The notes: generated by a model not told the origin, from the letters alone. A DNA stretch of 64,000 nucleotides from Spodoptera frugiperda (GCF_023101765.2 NC_064212.1:1550001-1614000), one strand, 5' to 3'. Shown: positions 36,240-49,139, numbered from the stretch's first letter. Made by a program: numbers and translations.

Positions 36240-38500
36240 CTCTAGTGCGAATGGTGCCGCTATCACATATAACAGTCGAAAAGTTTTTCAACTCTGTACA
36301 GAACGGCGCGGCTTAGCTCGACGGTGACGAGACGGCGACAGGTACGTAGGTAAATACGTGGATATCTCGCAGCCGCCTGCCGCACACTGATACGTCACTC
36401 ATGTAAGTTTTCTTCGCGTTTCCGCGAATTATCGAATAGAAGTTGAAATTGGAATTTTCGCGTGGTTTTTTGCTAGGACGGAGCGCGGTCGGAGCACTGT
36501 GCGATGTCTTTCAAAGATATTGTCATTCAAGTTTAGGATGAATTTTTAATATAAAGTAGGTATCCTCTTCCTTTAGCGTGTAAGTTGATACTTAATCGTG
36601 TGTCAGTCATCTTATTGAATGTTTGGGTAGCGGCGCGGGTTGCTGTCAACATACTTACACAGGTACTCATGCATTACTAATGCGAGCGATTTATGGCCGT
36701 TGATAACCTCAAAAAGATGTTAATATTGAATTTAAGTGATGAACTGGTTCTCAAAAGATTGCTTGTTAGAATTTTGGTATTTCGTGGAACTGGGGTGTCC
36801 TCAGATTAATAAATAATTAGCTATCAAAGGGATCCGTTATCGATGGAAATGTACCACTAATGTGTTTTCAATGCAATCTAAATGAACAAAACTTGCAGCA
36901 AGCACAAGTTAGGACGGAGCTCACAAAGCGAACTATTCCACGGTAAATTGCCGTTAATTTGCTGTGTACCACGTTTCCATATAATATGCGATGCGATAAT
37001 AGAGTCGTCTACTCGATGGACTTTCATTTCCGCGCGCACGTCCCTCGATAACAAAGAAGTGTTGACATATTTAGAACAAGCCTGAAATCGAACTGGTTGG
37101 CAGCGCGGCCGGCGGCTGCCGACAGCCGTCACCACTGCCAACATTGCCAACTAACGCGAGATTTTAATTTTCGAATCCATCGTCGCTGACGCGCGCCCTT
37201 TTGTTGCCAACGTCACAACCCGATTGGTTCCTTCGCCATTTTTTTTAAAACTGTCAAAGTCGGATGACGTATGTCAGAGGATTGAGTTGATTGATTTCGA
37301 ATTGGAGTTTCGACAGCTCCGTCGACGCTCGACGGGTTTTAGACGGTCTTTTTTCTGATGTCGCTTCTAATTTGTTTTTGTTTCTTTCTAGAAGTGGGAT
37401 CACCGTGATCAAATTCAAATGTTTGTTATGATATTGATATTGCCTTAAATGTTTCAAGTAAATTACAAATCACCTGAGTACAATATGTGTCCCAAAGAAT
37501 TCTTATCTAAAAGAGCCTAAAAGTCAGACGAAACTTTCACCTGCGTTCAAAATTGGACGAAAATTGAAAAATATGAATAGATTTCTGGCGTGGCGCGCCT
37601 TCTATCGTATCGGTGGTCGCCGTCCACCGTCCGTCACTATCTATATTCCACACGAGCGCTCTCGATACTCGCTTCCTCGATACACCTACTCGATTAAAAT
37701 AAGAATATTTTAAGGCACAACACTATTGTGAGGCACACGGACCTTCCGAGAAAGGTTGTAAGCTGATATCACATTCAAAAGCTGAATGCTTTACACGTGT
37801 TTTTGTGTTTGTACATGTACGTGTAGTAAGTGATTTTCATATTGGAAATTCATTACGCAATCATTCACTATGAAGGTAACATTTACATAATTAGGTACGA
37901 ACGAATTCATTTGTCATGTCATTATCACTCGTTCGTGTCAAAATATGAACAGGTAAGGGAATCGAATGCCAGAAAATTAATTTATAAGTCACACGAGGAA
38001 AAATACTGGGACAAATAGAGAAGTACAAACAAGGACGGCAAACTAAAACAAAGCCGTCGAGACACTTAATCGAAATAGAGGTGCGCAATAATCCAACATG
38101 GCGTCTGCAATTCGACTGCAGATGCAATTGTCACGGGCCGATGGGCTCGCTCCCGCTCCTTCTGTTTTTACTCGATTGCTCGATTACTCTATTCTCGTTT
38201 TTCGTCGTGCCCGACTAGCGATACCGTTCCTACACTGAGACCTGTCATATCGCCTTTGTTCGACGTGTACCGAAAAAATAGCAAAAAACGAGATAAAAAG
38301 TCTCTCCCTAGCAAATTGGGCGTCTCTGTTATAAACAACAGAGGTGGAATGTAACGATAGCGAACAATAAATGTCCGATCCGTTTGTACGATGTGAATTT
38401 GTTGATTGTTTCGGCTCACCGGTGCTTTGTCAACGGTAGTTTTGGCGCGCTCTCCAACTGTCACTTTGACGTTTTAACGTTGTTTTTTTTTTAATTTGTT
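36240..38500. promoter_or_regulatory. broad CpG-rich, promoter-like zone
   Basis: The longest stretch of raised GC outside the transposons, with peaks at 36300-36500, 37000-37210, 37590-37690 and 38040-38240. Donor-like CAGGTACGTAG (36339) and CATGTAAGTTTTC (36401) could mark ends of 5' exons. No ORF above about 90 codons and no recognisable domain. It may hold a host transcription start and non-coding first exons, but nothing here proves it. Confidence 0.3.
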
Positions 38501-39121
38501 CGCCACTCATTTAAGGGTAAAGGTTATGATGAAGTCTAATTTATTCGTTTTTTAAAATGTTTTGAGTTCTTTTTTGTTTTTGCTTGCGTTTTTGAGTGAC
38601 GTCTTTGCTTTTATCGTGATTGCAATTCGTTTTTAGTTTCCAGACATTTCTTTTGGGAAGATTGCAATTCTCCGTTCTTAATTCGAATGCAATATTGAGT
38701 AAAACAAACAGGACTTGTAAAATGATTGATTGCATTAATTAGTAGCCTGCAGGCGTGCCTAGTTTTTGTATGCAGGTTAAATTTTAATAGGTATATTGGG
38801 CGGGTTGTTATCTCAGGGAGCCAGGGTGTAGGGGGTGTCGGGAGGTGTTGGGGGTGTTCGATATGAATCACCAGGAGTAATGGCTGCAATATCACGTAGT
38901 GCAGTTTGTCAACTGGTTGTAGCCTCCCGGTCGCATAGATAATACAGAGATTGTGCCCGCAAGAGATACGCTTGTTCTCGATAGACTAACTAACGTCTGC
39001 TGCCAGCCTGAAATTTTAGTTCACTTTGAATAATTGTTGAGCTAAAATGGTATTTCCGTATGTTGCTATGTTGCTGTATATCGTGTAGATAATGATATTA
39101 TTATAGTAATGGAATGCATAG
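38501..39121. other. no gene seen
   Basis: Contains a G-rich GGGTGTCGGGAGG stretch near 38830; the overlapping minus-strand frames are not gene-like. Confidence 0.5.
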
Positions 39122-39225
39122 TTGACGCGGTGACTGGGCGAATGGCTGTCGTGCAATGTGTAGCGGGTTCGATTCCTTCACGGAGCAACTCTTTGTGCGA
39201 TCCACGAATTGCATGTGCATATTTG
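39122..39225 (+). mobile_element. tRNA-derived SINE, family C, copy 3 (head only)
   Basis: Head with GGTGACTGGGCGAATGG and B box GGTTCGATTCC (39166-39176), then GAGCAACTCTTTGTGCGATC. The 3' body is missing. Confidence 0.7.
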
Positions 39226-39875
39226 AGCATAAATTAAGTAGGTAACCTCTCACCCTTTTCAGAAGTAATAATTCAATAACGCAACAAAATATTAATTTTG
39301 ACAAAAATACTTATGATAGAACTGCAAATATAACACCAGTTTCAAAACACATTAATATATCCTATTCCTTCACAACCGCATCACCCATCAAACACGCCAC
39401 AATACAAAAAATTTCGCTAAAAGATTTCTGCCACTCCGTTGTATCAATAACCACTTGGCTTGGCTTGGAAAGAGCAAGTTCTGATACCATCACCACAAGT
39501 ACCATTATGGCATTCGCTCAAGTGGTAGAGCGCGGCTAATCTGCCTTCGGAAGACGATCGGTTGAAAAGGCTATTCGACAATTAGGTAGAATTGTAAGGC
39601 TCTGGACTCAATCTGGATGTCTCACGTTTCCACCGATGGATGATAGGGAAAGTGGCTTTTGTTTCATCTTAGTGCTTTTCAAGAGGATAGTGAGTTCAAG
39701 GAGGTAAGGGTATGCATGTTTTAGTTGTTTTACTGGTCTGGGTAGGTGTAATGTATCTAAATATTTATTTTAGTTTCATTTATTCGATATGGATAAGTAC
39801 CTAGGATTAAATGTTCGAGAAAGAGTTTATTAACATTTCTTGACATTTTGGTGATGATTTGCGTAAAATCGTACC

Positions 39876-40050
39876 ATGTCAAAGTCAAATCATTTATTTC
39901 AATTAAACAATAAATAGGTACTTTTGAAATGTCAACAAATAAAGAAATAATAGTCTGTCAGTCTGTTCATCAGTGAAGCTAGGTGCTCGTTCCAAAGTGT
40001 TACTTCGAATGAAGAAGAATAAGCAAGAAACTCCTTGATTCCCGTATTCT
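39876..40050 (+). repeat. interspersed repeat G, copy 2
   Basis: Closely matches the 30108 copy from CATGTCAAAGTCAAATC to AGCAAGAAACTCC. Confidence 0.7.
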
Positions 40051-40724
40051 TTTTTAATCAGTATCACAAAATTACATTATACACAAGTTCAATCATGCAA
40101 AAACAATGTACCTACCATCAATACACAACAACCCAATTAGACCACAACTATTACATCCACCCATAAAAGTAGATTGTCAACCTCTAATTGCATGTAATGT
40201 ACTCGATTCACTCCACAATCGATAACGATATCGAGTAACTCGCTAACTCGATTAATATCTCGATTAGATCCTGCGCTTGGGCAACGATTGTAACAAATGT
40301 TAGGATATTCCCACGCTGTTTGTACCTAGGTAGTCTAGTGCTTGTGATTATAGGTTTAGTTATAAATATCATGTTCATATTTTAGGTCTTGTAAGGTATT
40401 TAGGTATCGTTGTTTTAGATCTGTGTTGGAATCGAGAGAATTTTCCCTTGGAATTATTAATTGTTAACTGATTGCGAACTAGTATGTGCATTTAATGTTT
40501 ATTTCATATCTTTATTTTTAGAAACGGAGTATACATATTATATGTAGTAGATATGGAAATGTATGTAGTAGAAGTCTTATGGGTCATCAGGAGATCCAAA
40601 TAGGTAATTTATTTCTTAAATATTACCTTCCATAACATTAATCTGTAGTTTTGATTTGAAGACTTACCTGTAAAGAAAATAATTATATAATTAGAAGAAA
40701 ATAATAATTAAAGAAACACCTCTT
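40051..40724. other. no gene seen; CGATAACG/ATCGAG spot
   Basis: 40195-40275 packs ACAATCGATAACGATATCG and several CTCGATTA words. Confidence 0.45.
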
Positions 40725-40850
40725 ATTCCCGAAGGGATAGGTACGTAATGCCGCTATACAATGTACACACTTCACCGTTGGTGTTATAAATCCCATGTAA
40801 TACGCGGTGAGCCTATTGCCATATACGGGGCACAACTTCAGACAAAATAA
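40725..40850 (-). mobile_element. SINE family A, 3' part, reversed
   Basis: From CCGAAGGGATAGGTACG through GTTATAAATCCCATGTAATA to GGGCACAACTTCAGAC; it extends further into the SINE body than the 21787 copy. Confidence 0.65.
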
Positions 40851-40864
40851 TAATGAAAGTTAAC

Positions 40865-40950
40865 ACATTGAACGCCGTGGTGGTCACCGGTGACCGAAGT
40901 TAGCGGAGGATTTGCCTTCAATACTTTTCTATTGGCAGTTAAAGACTTAA
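40865..40950 (-). repeat. interspersed repeat H, copy 2
   Basis: Reversed copy retaining the palindrome GGTCACCGGTGACC (40882-40895) and GTTAGCGGAGGATTTGCC. Confidence 0.65.
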
Positions 40951-41529
40951 AATATAAGAAGTTTCGGTAATAATATAAAAGCCATACTAAGGAAATGGCT
41001 TCTATCACAAAGAACTATTTGAAAAACATAACATATTAATATTAATTGACTCCAACAGATAGAGAATAATGTAAATCAAACAAACAGACGATGAATGTGA
41101 ACATACAAATATCCGATCGGTGCAAGAAATGTAATAAATAGCGAGTTTACGAGAACAAATGCAATGAATCACAAACAAAACAATGCGATTATCCCTGCGT
41201 TGTAGTGTTAGTGGGTGCAAGTTGGGAGAGTATAGCGGGGTGTGGTGAAAGAGCGGAGATGTAATTAAAAATGAATATGATTTATAATATAAAGAAAATA
41301 AATCATCGAATGGTTCCTCCCGCCGTTATTGGTGAGACGAGCCTCTTAATGACTTGTTAGACTCTTTGTAAAAGAGTAATGGCGATATTAGATTTTAAAA
41401 TTATAATGTAAGAAAGTAAATTGTTCTTTGATTGCAGAAACTATCAGACTAAGCTGTTTTTACAAAAAAATGTATTGGATAAAAATATTTCACTACTTAT
41501 ACTTCACTACTATTTAACTCACCAGGAGC

Positions 41530-41712
41530 CATAGATAAAAGGTCCAATTGCCCCCATTCCCAATCTTCCCAATCCCCGATTCCCCAACAACCCTTAAATT
41601 CCTAACCCCCAAAAGGCTGGCAACGCACTTTTAACGCCTCTGGTGTTTCAGGTGTCCATGGACGGCGATTGCTTACCATCAGGTGATCCGTTAGCTCGTT
41701 TACCGGCCATAA
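41530..41712 (+). mobile_element. LINE 3'-end fragment
   Basis: Repeated CCCAAT/CCCCAA stretch, then GGCTGGCAACGCAC, GGTGTCCATGGACGGCGATT and CCATCAGGTGATCCG. This block recurs reversed at 146-250 and 16500-16560. Autonomous parent not present. Confidence 0.6.
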
Positions 41713-41921
41713 AAAAATTCGTACACACACGACAACCCACCCAGTTACCTATCAAACATAACCCGCTACAGCCTCCACCTTGCGTCACACGCAAGTTCGA
41801 CAAGAGGCGAGCTCAGGAAATGAAGCGGGCTCGAGAGAAGCCGATAAATCCACCAGCACACAAAGAACTGCCACTTCTTGCGTCTTTATTAACTTGCGAC
41901 AAATTGTCTTGCAATAATTAA
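41658..41921 (+). CDS. possible exon or small ORF (uncertain)
   Basis: 87 codons from the first ATG (the frame also runs upstream from a GTG). The first roughly 20 residues come from a LINE tail (GGTGATCCGTTAGC region). The remainder, from about 41715, is unique, GC-richer, and reads PPPCVTRKFDKRRAQEMK followed by a basic stretch, with codon choice (AAG, GAG, CGG, CTG) that looks more coding-like than other frames in the window. No family recognised. It could be a host exon beside a repeat, part of an unrecognised element, or chance. Confidence 0.25.
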   Translation: MDGDCLPSGDPLARLPAIKKFVHTRQPTQLPIKHNPLQPPPCVTRKFDKRRAQEMKRAREKPINPPAHKELPLLASLLTCDKLSCNN

Positions 41922-44359
41922 ACTTACGAATATGTTACGGGATAGGCTGATGCGGTTTTAGTTTGTGAGGTAACTTGGGTTTCGATTTGTTTGGGGTTTT
42001 CTTGCAACGGTTTTGAGTTTGGGTTCGTAGAAATTGAAATGAAGTGAGGTAAACAGTGTTTTAGTTTGATTTTGACAGTTTTCGAGCTACCGCGCTGATT
42101 CGACAACTCCTGAAGATGTTCCGTGGAGGAGCAAAACATATGACGAGTGTTTTGTTGCACCTTTGCTGCGTGAGCAATTAAATGCGGGCGGAAATATATA
42201 AATCTACAAGCGGAAAAAAAACATTTATTATTAGTAGATACCAAGGACGAATTAAACAGCTGATAACCTTCAGGAATGAAGCGGTCCACAAAGAGAAGTT
42301 TGGTTTTAAGTTGGTGTAAAGTAGCAACAAGTTTGATCTTTCTCGTAGTATTAAAATATGAAGCAATTACATCGTTACCGTTTATTACAAGATTCGATAG
42401 ATTACATAAAATCAACTTTAAAAATATAATTATCAAGATTAATATAAACTTTTTATAAGATACGAAATATTAAAATCAAATAAAACTCACCATAAAATTT
42501 ACCAAAAAATCAGTAAACAACAACCACAAAGAACATCAAAATTAAACAAAGATTAAGGTACAGTTGGCAACAAAATTATCCTGACAAGTATCATATTTTC
42601 TATTAATGTCAAGCACGAACGTTATAATCTTTTAATTGAATAAAACAAATGATTGAACAGTAAACAAGTGAAGTTATTCGAGTGAAGGTAATATTAATCG
42701 GGTAACTTGTAATAAAGGATGTTGTGACTATGTGTAATCCGCGGGTTTGCTTGTTGACTCGATTTATCTTATTAGCATTTGTTTGAAGAGTTTTTAAGAC
42801 GTATATGTGGTGACTTTTAAATTTTTGTATATAACTGGATAATCTGAATGACAATATTTGTTACTATTAAAGCCTGTTTTCAGTACAAATTAGTTATCAT
42901 CTTCACTTTCAGACAATGTTTTTAACAGACATTTTCCTATTTTAAACGACTTTGCTTTTTATTAATTTTAAAACATGTTTCAAAATCTTCACATCTTCAC
43001 AATCAATTATTTCACAATAAACGACAGAATGCTATCTTCAATAACAGTTGCCAATATCCTAACCTTTTCAATACCCATTAAACCAAGATCACCCATTACA
43101 ATCGGCTAGAAAACAAACAAAATATGTATCCAACAACTATATCATCCAAATATAACCTATTTGTATTCAAAAGCAATCGTTTATTATAAACATTTATACT
43201 TAAAATGGTACAGTCGACGTTGTTTCATCTCTTTCAGGAAATTACCACAGTTCCTAGCGGATTATTGCAAAATAAGATATTGTTCACTCAATCTGTTCAC
43301 TCGTTCGTTCCTCGTTTACTTCATTCATTTGAATGATGCGCCTTTGTTTCGAAATTTGAATTCGTAAGTTGTGATCCGTTATTTGATTGGATAAAGGTTG
43401 GTTTCAATTTTGTTTTATCTGTTTTGTATGGTTAATCAATTGTAATGGATGTATCTACCTAAAGTTTGTGTTTTGTTTAATATCTTTATTCCTTTGTTTT
43501 GTTTTATGGATTGTGTTTTCTATTAATTTTGTTGGGGTTCAAAGATTGAGTAAGTTATCATTGGTTTAACTTTAGTTTGTAATAAAATATCAATTCAATT
43601 ATCTATTTGATATGAGATTTTCGAATATCTTTAGAAGGTTAGCGGAGATGGTTAGACGCCAAAGAGATATTAGGTGTTACGATGCAACAGAAAGCTGTTT
43701 TTTTAAGAATAAATTTTCTTCAAACGATTTCTTTCCAAAAACATGTATTGTATATTCTTAGTTCCAAAGATACTTAGATCGTACCACTATGAACTAAAAA
43801 TAGTACACATTCTATCATTCCAATCTACTCGTATATCCCAAAACTGCTTGACCAAAACACAACACAGAGACCCTGTTTTTTCATATTGCAAATATTTTTT
43901 ATGGTATGCGATAGCAAAAATAAATAGCTATGAAATGTTAGAAGGAAATAAATAAACATGGTTGCCAATGTGACGGACGGACGGACGGAATAGGAAATTG
44001 CGGAGCCAGATCGCGGGATCTTGTCAACACGTCAATATACTAATGTTATTCAATATTTTGTTCAATTTTGATAATATGGTAACATGTTTTTCAATGTGAC
44101 TGTACTTTTTTGGGGTCGAATTTGATTTTTTTAATATGTTTTTTTTTAGGTATATTTTTTTTTGTTTATGTTTTTTTTATGTTTGGTTGTTGAAATGGTG
44201 CATGTATTTGTATAATAATAGTATAGTTTAGTATTAATAACCTATCTCTTTTTTAGTTGATGTAAACTCAAGTGACGTTAACTTAACCGTACTTTAAAAA
44301 AAAATTGATTTCGATGATTGTTTTCTGTGAATATTATTATGTGTGTAAATATACACTTT
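41922..44359. other. no gene seen
   Basis: A 170-codon minus frame (41924-42436) is Phe/Leu/Ile/Asn-rich without domains and overlaps frames on the other strand; I do not accept it. A GGAC microsatellite lies at about 43972-43988. Confidence 0.4.
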
Positions 44360-44450
44360 GGAACGAACACCTAGCATCACTGAAAGACAGACTGACGGAC
44401 AATTCAATTTGACGTTTCAAAAGAGCCCAATTGCTTTGTCTTTAACTTCG
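44360..44450 (-). repeat. interspersed repeat G, reversed, partial
   Basis: GGAACGAACACCTAGCATCA, GACAGACTGACGGACAATTC and GACGTTTCAAAAGAGCCC; the GACTTT tail is decayed. Confidence 0.6.
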
Positions 44451-45114
44451 AAATGGTATATTCCTCATAGTTAAAACCAATAAATTACACTAAACATTTA
44501 GCATAGTTACAACAACATTTTTAATCTAAAAATAGTACCAAATACACCAAACAAGCCAAGAAACAAACAAACAAACACAATGGCACAAAAAAACTCGCAA
44601 ATATATTTGCGTTCCACATCCGTACATAAAGCGTACCCGTCATAACTTACATAGCACACAAGATTTTAATATAACGATAAGGGAGGGCCGATCGCAGATG
44701 TATGCGTTGTCACGACACCCGCCAATATCCGACGGCGGATTGAAATATCTGACCCATCCCTGGCTGAGGGGATGCATGCGATACTATTTAATTATTTTAC
44801 TGTATATGTTACGTGGCATCTTGAAGACATGGGAAATTGGTAGGGGACTTGTGAGAAGGGGGTATTTAAATGGTTTTTAGGTTGTGTTGTGAGGCCTGTG
44901 CAATACAGCAAGGTGACTTCTATTCCTAAATTTTGGCTACGAGTTTTTAAATGTTTGTTTGGCGTGTTTTGACTTGGTTACTGGCCTTAAAAGTCAATTT
45001 TTGAGTGGAAAAGTTTAGTTGATTAATAATTAATACCATTTTTAATTGTAAGTTCTTAACATCTAACTCTTTCTCATGCAGTAAAATTATGGTTAAATAC
45101 AAAAAAATTCAACG
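44451..45114. other. no gene seen
   Basis: A GC-moderate spot at 44680-44780 (GGGAGGGCCGATCGCAG, CCGACGGCGG) in otherwise AT-rich DNA. Confidence 0.45.
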
Positions 45115-45250
45115 TGTCACATTAATATTATAAATGTGAAAGTTTGTTTAGATGTTTGTTTGTCAGTCAATCACGCTGAAACTACTGAACGGATTTTGAT
45201 AAAATTTGATACACAGACAGAGTATGAGCTATAACTTGGGTGAGAGGATT
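45115..45250 (+). repeat. interspersed repeat E, copy 1
   Basis: ATTATAAATGTGAAAGTTTG, then TCACGCTGAAACTACTGAAC and GGATTTTGATAAAATTTGAT, ending GAGTATGAGCTATAACTTGG. Confidence 0.65.
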
Positions 45251-45689
45251 CTTTTTATCCCACGAAAACGCGACCAAAGCAGCGGGCAGAAGCGACATAC
45301 ATATATTTGAACTTTGCACATAAGAATATGTAGTATCAGATCTTTTGTCTCACAAATGTGGGTATCAAAGTATCGCTGATTCACCCAATGTTGTCCCCTT
45401 GAGTCATCAGTACTGATGCACTTAGTCACCAGAATTTACATTAAACCATTGTTTTTATCTATTTTCTAAGTATTTCAAAGGTCAGTTAATATGATAAACT
45501 TGGATTTATCACTGGTAAATAAAGAAAAAATATAAGTAAGTATATGATATAAAAATGGATAGGTAAGTTTGTTCTTAAATTCGTCGTTGGAGGCGCTAGT
45601 GTCGATTAGAGACAAGGAGTTTGAAAGTGATAATATATTTGATGAAAGTTATTAATTCTGCTATTTTCAAGACTTTTTTAATATCTTTT

Positions 45690-45755
45690 TTTATGCCACA
45701 GTCGGGCAAGAAAGCACACGACCCACCTGATGGTAAGTGGTTACCGTGGCCTATG
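45690..45755 (-). mobile_element. LINE 3'-end fragment, variant
   Basis: CACCTGATGGTAAGTGGTTA preceded by GGGCAAGAAAGCACACG; related to 16500-16560 but a different subfamily. Confidence 0.45.
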
Positions 45756-46809
45756 AACGCTTATTGCTACGCTACACTATATCTATGTTATTCCAATTCA
45801 TCCATCTAAATAATTGCAGTTTAATCGTTACACAACAAACTAAACTAACAAACTTTAAAGAATAAAGAAAAAAATCCTTAGGACTATTTTATTTAACATT
45901 TCCCACATTATGACAGAGCTCCTTGCAATCATGGGCTCCTGGTATCCGACACTCGAGTGAAAGATACCGCATTCCGATGACACACACCGTCTGTACACCG
46001 TCTAGCCACTTTGCAATGGCTATCTGCGCGTACGCAGCCTGCTTTCGCGCCAACACAACCTTTTTAAAAACAACATACCATAAGAACCACATAACCACCA
46101 CTGGAAATTCAACCTTGAAGTACGATAATTAAAGTACAAAATCAACTGCAGCGATGGTATACTGTTTAAACGTATAATGAACCTCACGGCAAGACATTTG
46201 AAATGAGAATGGAATACAACTGAAGAAGGTAGGTTTTACTTCAAACGTTGCAAAGAATTTTAGGCTCAATTTCTAAGAAGGTACAGTTGAATTTGCTATA
46301 AATCAAGTTGGCGGTTACGTCCTTCATGTATTTGCACAGGTAGGGCTCCTAAAGGCAAGTACACACGTGCAAAGACTAACCAATTTAGCAAATCAATGCG
46401 ATCGGCGATCCGTAACGGAACCAGATGCGTGTGAGTGGATTTTTTTATGTGATTCACTGTTTTGGAAGGAGATTCTAAGGAAAACAGGTGGCAAAAACTG
46501 CATAATGTATTGCGTCATCATATTATATGGCCTAGAGCTGTTCTTGCAGACTGCAATTGTAAAACAAATATGATAATTTTATTATGATAAGGCATCGAGG
46601 AATCAACGTTCATTTTGCAGTCCATTAGACTTTTGCCATGATACCTATGCACTTAGTTTTCATAGAACGATTCACCTAACAACAATTCATAAATAAACAA
46701 TTAAATATTATACTGTATCAATCTTAATTTTTATCCGGAATACCAAATAACTTAGCTGACTGTACTGTAGTTTTACACTTCTACATCGCTTTTATTTTAT
46801 TTTTCCAAC
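45756..46809. other. no gene accepted; GC-moderate block at 45900-46070
   Basis: 45900-46070 has open frames on both strands (about 70 codons each) and even composition. It could be an old repeat or exon remnant; nothing identifies it. Confidence 0.4.
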
Positions 46810-46886
46810 TGTGGGAATCATCCCATGATTTCTCCAGCCGTTGGTGAGTCGAAAGGGAGTATCAGCCTCCAGACTCTTACTGACCC
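46810..46886 (+). mobile_element. SINE-like family B, truncated copy (first of a cluster of three)
   Basis: Plus-oriented start (GGGAATCATCCCATGATTTC) breaking off at GACTCTTACTGAC where the next, reversed copy begins. Confidence 0.65.
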
Positions 46887-47030
46887 CCGGAGTTGCCTAC
46901 TACCTAGCGGGCTACCGGGGCTCCGACTCGAACGCAGTTCTAAGAACGCGGTGGTTTTTAGCCAGTAAGGGTCTGACACTCCCTCTGGCCTCGCTCAAGA
47001 CAGGAGAATTAGGATGATTTCCCTTCATAA
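46887..47030 (-). mobile_element. SINE-like family B, reversed copy (second of the cluster)
   Basis: From CCCCGGAGTTGCCTACTACC to GGATGATTTCCCTTC, nearly full length, followed by an A-rich run. Confidence 0.7.
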
Positions 47031-47039
47031 AAAAAAATA

Positions 47040-47115
47040 AGACTCTCACTGACTAAAAATCACCCCGTTCCTACTCCCGCTTCGAGCCAGAGCCCCGGAT
47101 AGGTTATCCGCAGCC
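47040..47115 (+). mobile_element. SINE-like family B, truncated copy (third of the cluster)
   Basis: Resumes plus orientation at GACTCTCACTGACTAAAAAT, close to where the first fragment broke off, and ends AGCCAGAGCCCCGGAT. Confidence 0.65.
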
Positions 47116-47432
47116 TCTTCAGATACAGCTTTCCTAAAACCACTTCAAAAACTCCTCACCGTAAAAAGTTCTTAGAAATATAACTGGAAACAACGTAAGT
47201 AATTAACTTGTAGCAGTTTACTCACCGCAATAATGGCTGCCAAGTGATAACATATCGATAGTACGTGCTAAGTAAATGCTTGGAATATTTAACGCTTGCC
47301 TTTGTATCGAAGGACAAATACACTAAGACGTACATAATCTTAATTATATGCTAAATGGTTTAAATATAATGTATGACCTATTTTTACCGAACATAGATAT
47401 TCTATCTAAAATATAAAATTCTCACTTGACTA

Positions 47433-47630
47433 CAATTTGTTGGTCTAGTGGTTACAAGTGCGACTGCTTTGCATAGGATCTCGGTTTCTATTCTCGAGTC
47501 GGGCAAAGTTATTGCTGGGCTATTTTTGGTATTTCAAAAATCTTCAGTAGTATCACGGAGTTTGAAATTGTGTCCAGTATTTGGCAATAAACTTACATGG
47601 GACTTATAATTCTAACTCAATTTTGTTGAA
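47433..47630 (+). mobile_element. SINE family A, head and body
   Basis: tRNA-like head (TTGGTCTAGTGGTTA at 47440 resembles an A box; a decayed B-box region follows near 47482). The body runs through TTGCTGGGCTATTTTTGG and an AGTAGTATCACGGAGT block to TACATGGGACTTATAA. The 3' part seen in other copies is missing. Confidence 0.65.
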
Positions 47631-49139
47631 AAAGAAGGAACAATGTTATTACATTCAAAACTCTCCAAAAATATGTGAATCGAATCAAACCATCAACCAA
47701 AGCCTTCATAGGGCACCTGGTATACTAAGCACAAAAATAAGAACTGATTGTTAAATGAATCATCTAAATGCAGTAGCATTTTACAACGGGGGTTTAAAAA
47801 AAATAACTATCACAATATAATCAAAAACCATGAAAGCGATTACACAACATCAAATCCCACACCCACCACATCAACCCATCAAAGGCAAGCAAAACAAAAA
47901 TAAACAACCAAGTAAACAACTATAAACAAAGTTGTTTCACAAACTGACAAACTGGTGGATGCTTCTAAACAGACAGACTCAATTATTTTTCCATCTATAC
48001 ATCAGTGAATCGTGGCCATATTTCAAATAGACCCCGACTAGTTTCACTGACTAACTTCCCACAATGCATAAGGAAGGGAATAATTTTAATTGGCACACAA
48101 TAAAATATGGTGAGCCCGTTGCAGTATCGATTACGGCCGCATTGTCGATGGTTCTGCTAGTGATGGGAATGAGTCGGTTATTTAGTCGATTTTTTTTTTC
48201 GTTTAGTCCTTTTTGTTGTAGTCGATGTTTTTTTCAACAGTGATATGTTTTTGTCGATTTTTGATATGACCATGTGAAATTATTAGTAGTCATTTTGCCC
48301 TAAGTTAGTGCATAATCAAATTTTGTACAATTCCAAACATTAAAAGATGTCTCATTAAATCAAATGACAAAACAACATTTCCAATCAAATCACAATTTCA
48401 TCATTGACAATTTCAAAATCGCCAATATTTAAAATAATAATTGCCAAAACAAAAAGGGCTCCCACTCCGTCAAGTTAGCGTGCGCGGGCTCCGATGGGAG
48501 AGCCGATTGCGCTCGCAGGTGCGACCACAATCGGCACATTCGTGACAATATAATTGTACCGCATACCTCACTATACGTCCCTTAATTTATACCTAATAGA
48601 GAGATAATCTTATACTTTTTCAACATGTCTCATTTACATTTTAAACCTTTATCTTTTCGTACAGTGGGTTGTAAAACTTATAAAGCAGTTTTACTGGTCC
48701 GCTTTACTGTTCTTATTTTGCAGTTTTAAAGATGTCTTTATGGAGATGAATAGTTATTATTATACGGTTTGAGTGAGAGGTTTCTTTGCTACGTAGATTT
48801 TGTAGTATCTTATTTGATGATGGAAAAGTCGTGAAAATGGTTTTTAAGTAAGTGAAAGACATAAAATGATGAAATTGATTTAATTATTGATACAATGCAA
48901 AATATTTTGGCAACTTCTGTTTTACGGTCTACCTATGGGTTTGAAGTAAACCTTGTTTCACTGAATTTTCGGTCTCATTAAGGATGGTACGAAGATCTTT
49001 TAGTCTTATTTGTCTTGGTGTTTAGTCTGTTTTCCCTGAATCCTATTTCTGATAATGTAAGAGGATACAATTTCAGGGGACATGAAGAACTAAATTTTAA
49101 ACCTATTAAATACTTGTTGACTACATAATATTTACATAT
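47631..49139. other. no gene seen; CpG spot
   Basis: 48460-48560 (AGCGTGCGCGGGCTCCGATG, GAGCCGATTGCGCTCGC) stands out from AT-rich flanks. Confidence 0.45.

Noticed and set aside
39505..39590. tRNA-like stretch with GCTCAAGTGGTAGAGC
   Set aside because: It has a D-arm look but no convincing anticodon arm, T-arm or acceptor pairing; at best a degraded pseudogene or SINE head.
41924..42436. 170-codon minus-strand frame, the longest outside the transposons
   Set aside because: Composition is driven by AT content, other frames overlap it on both strands, and no motif is recognisable.
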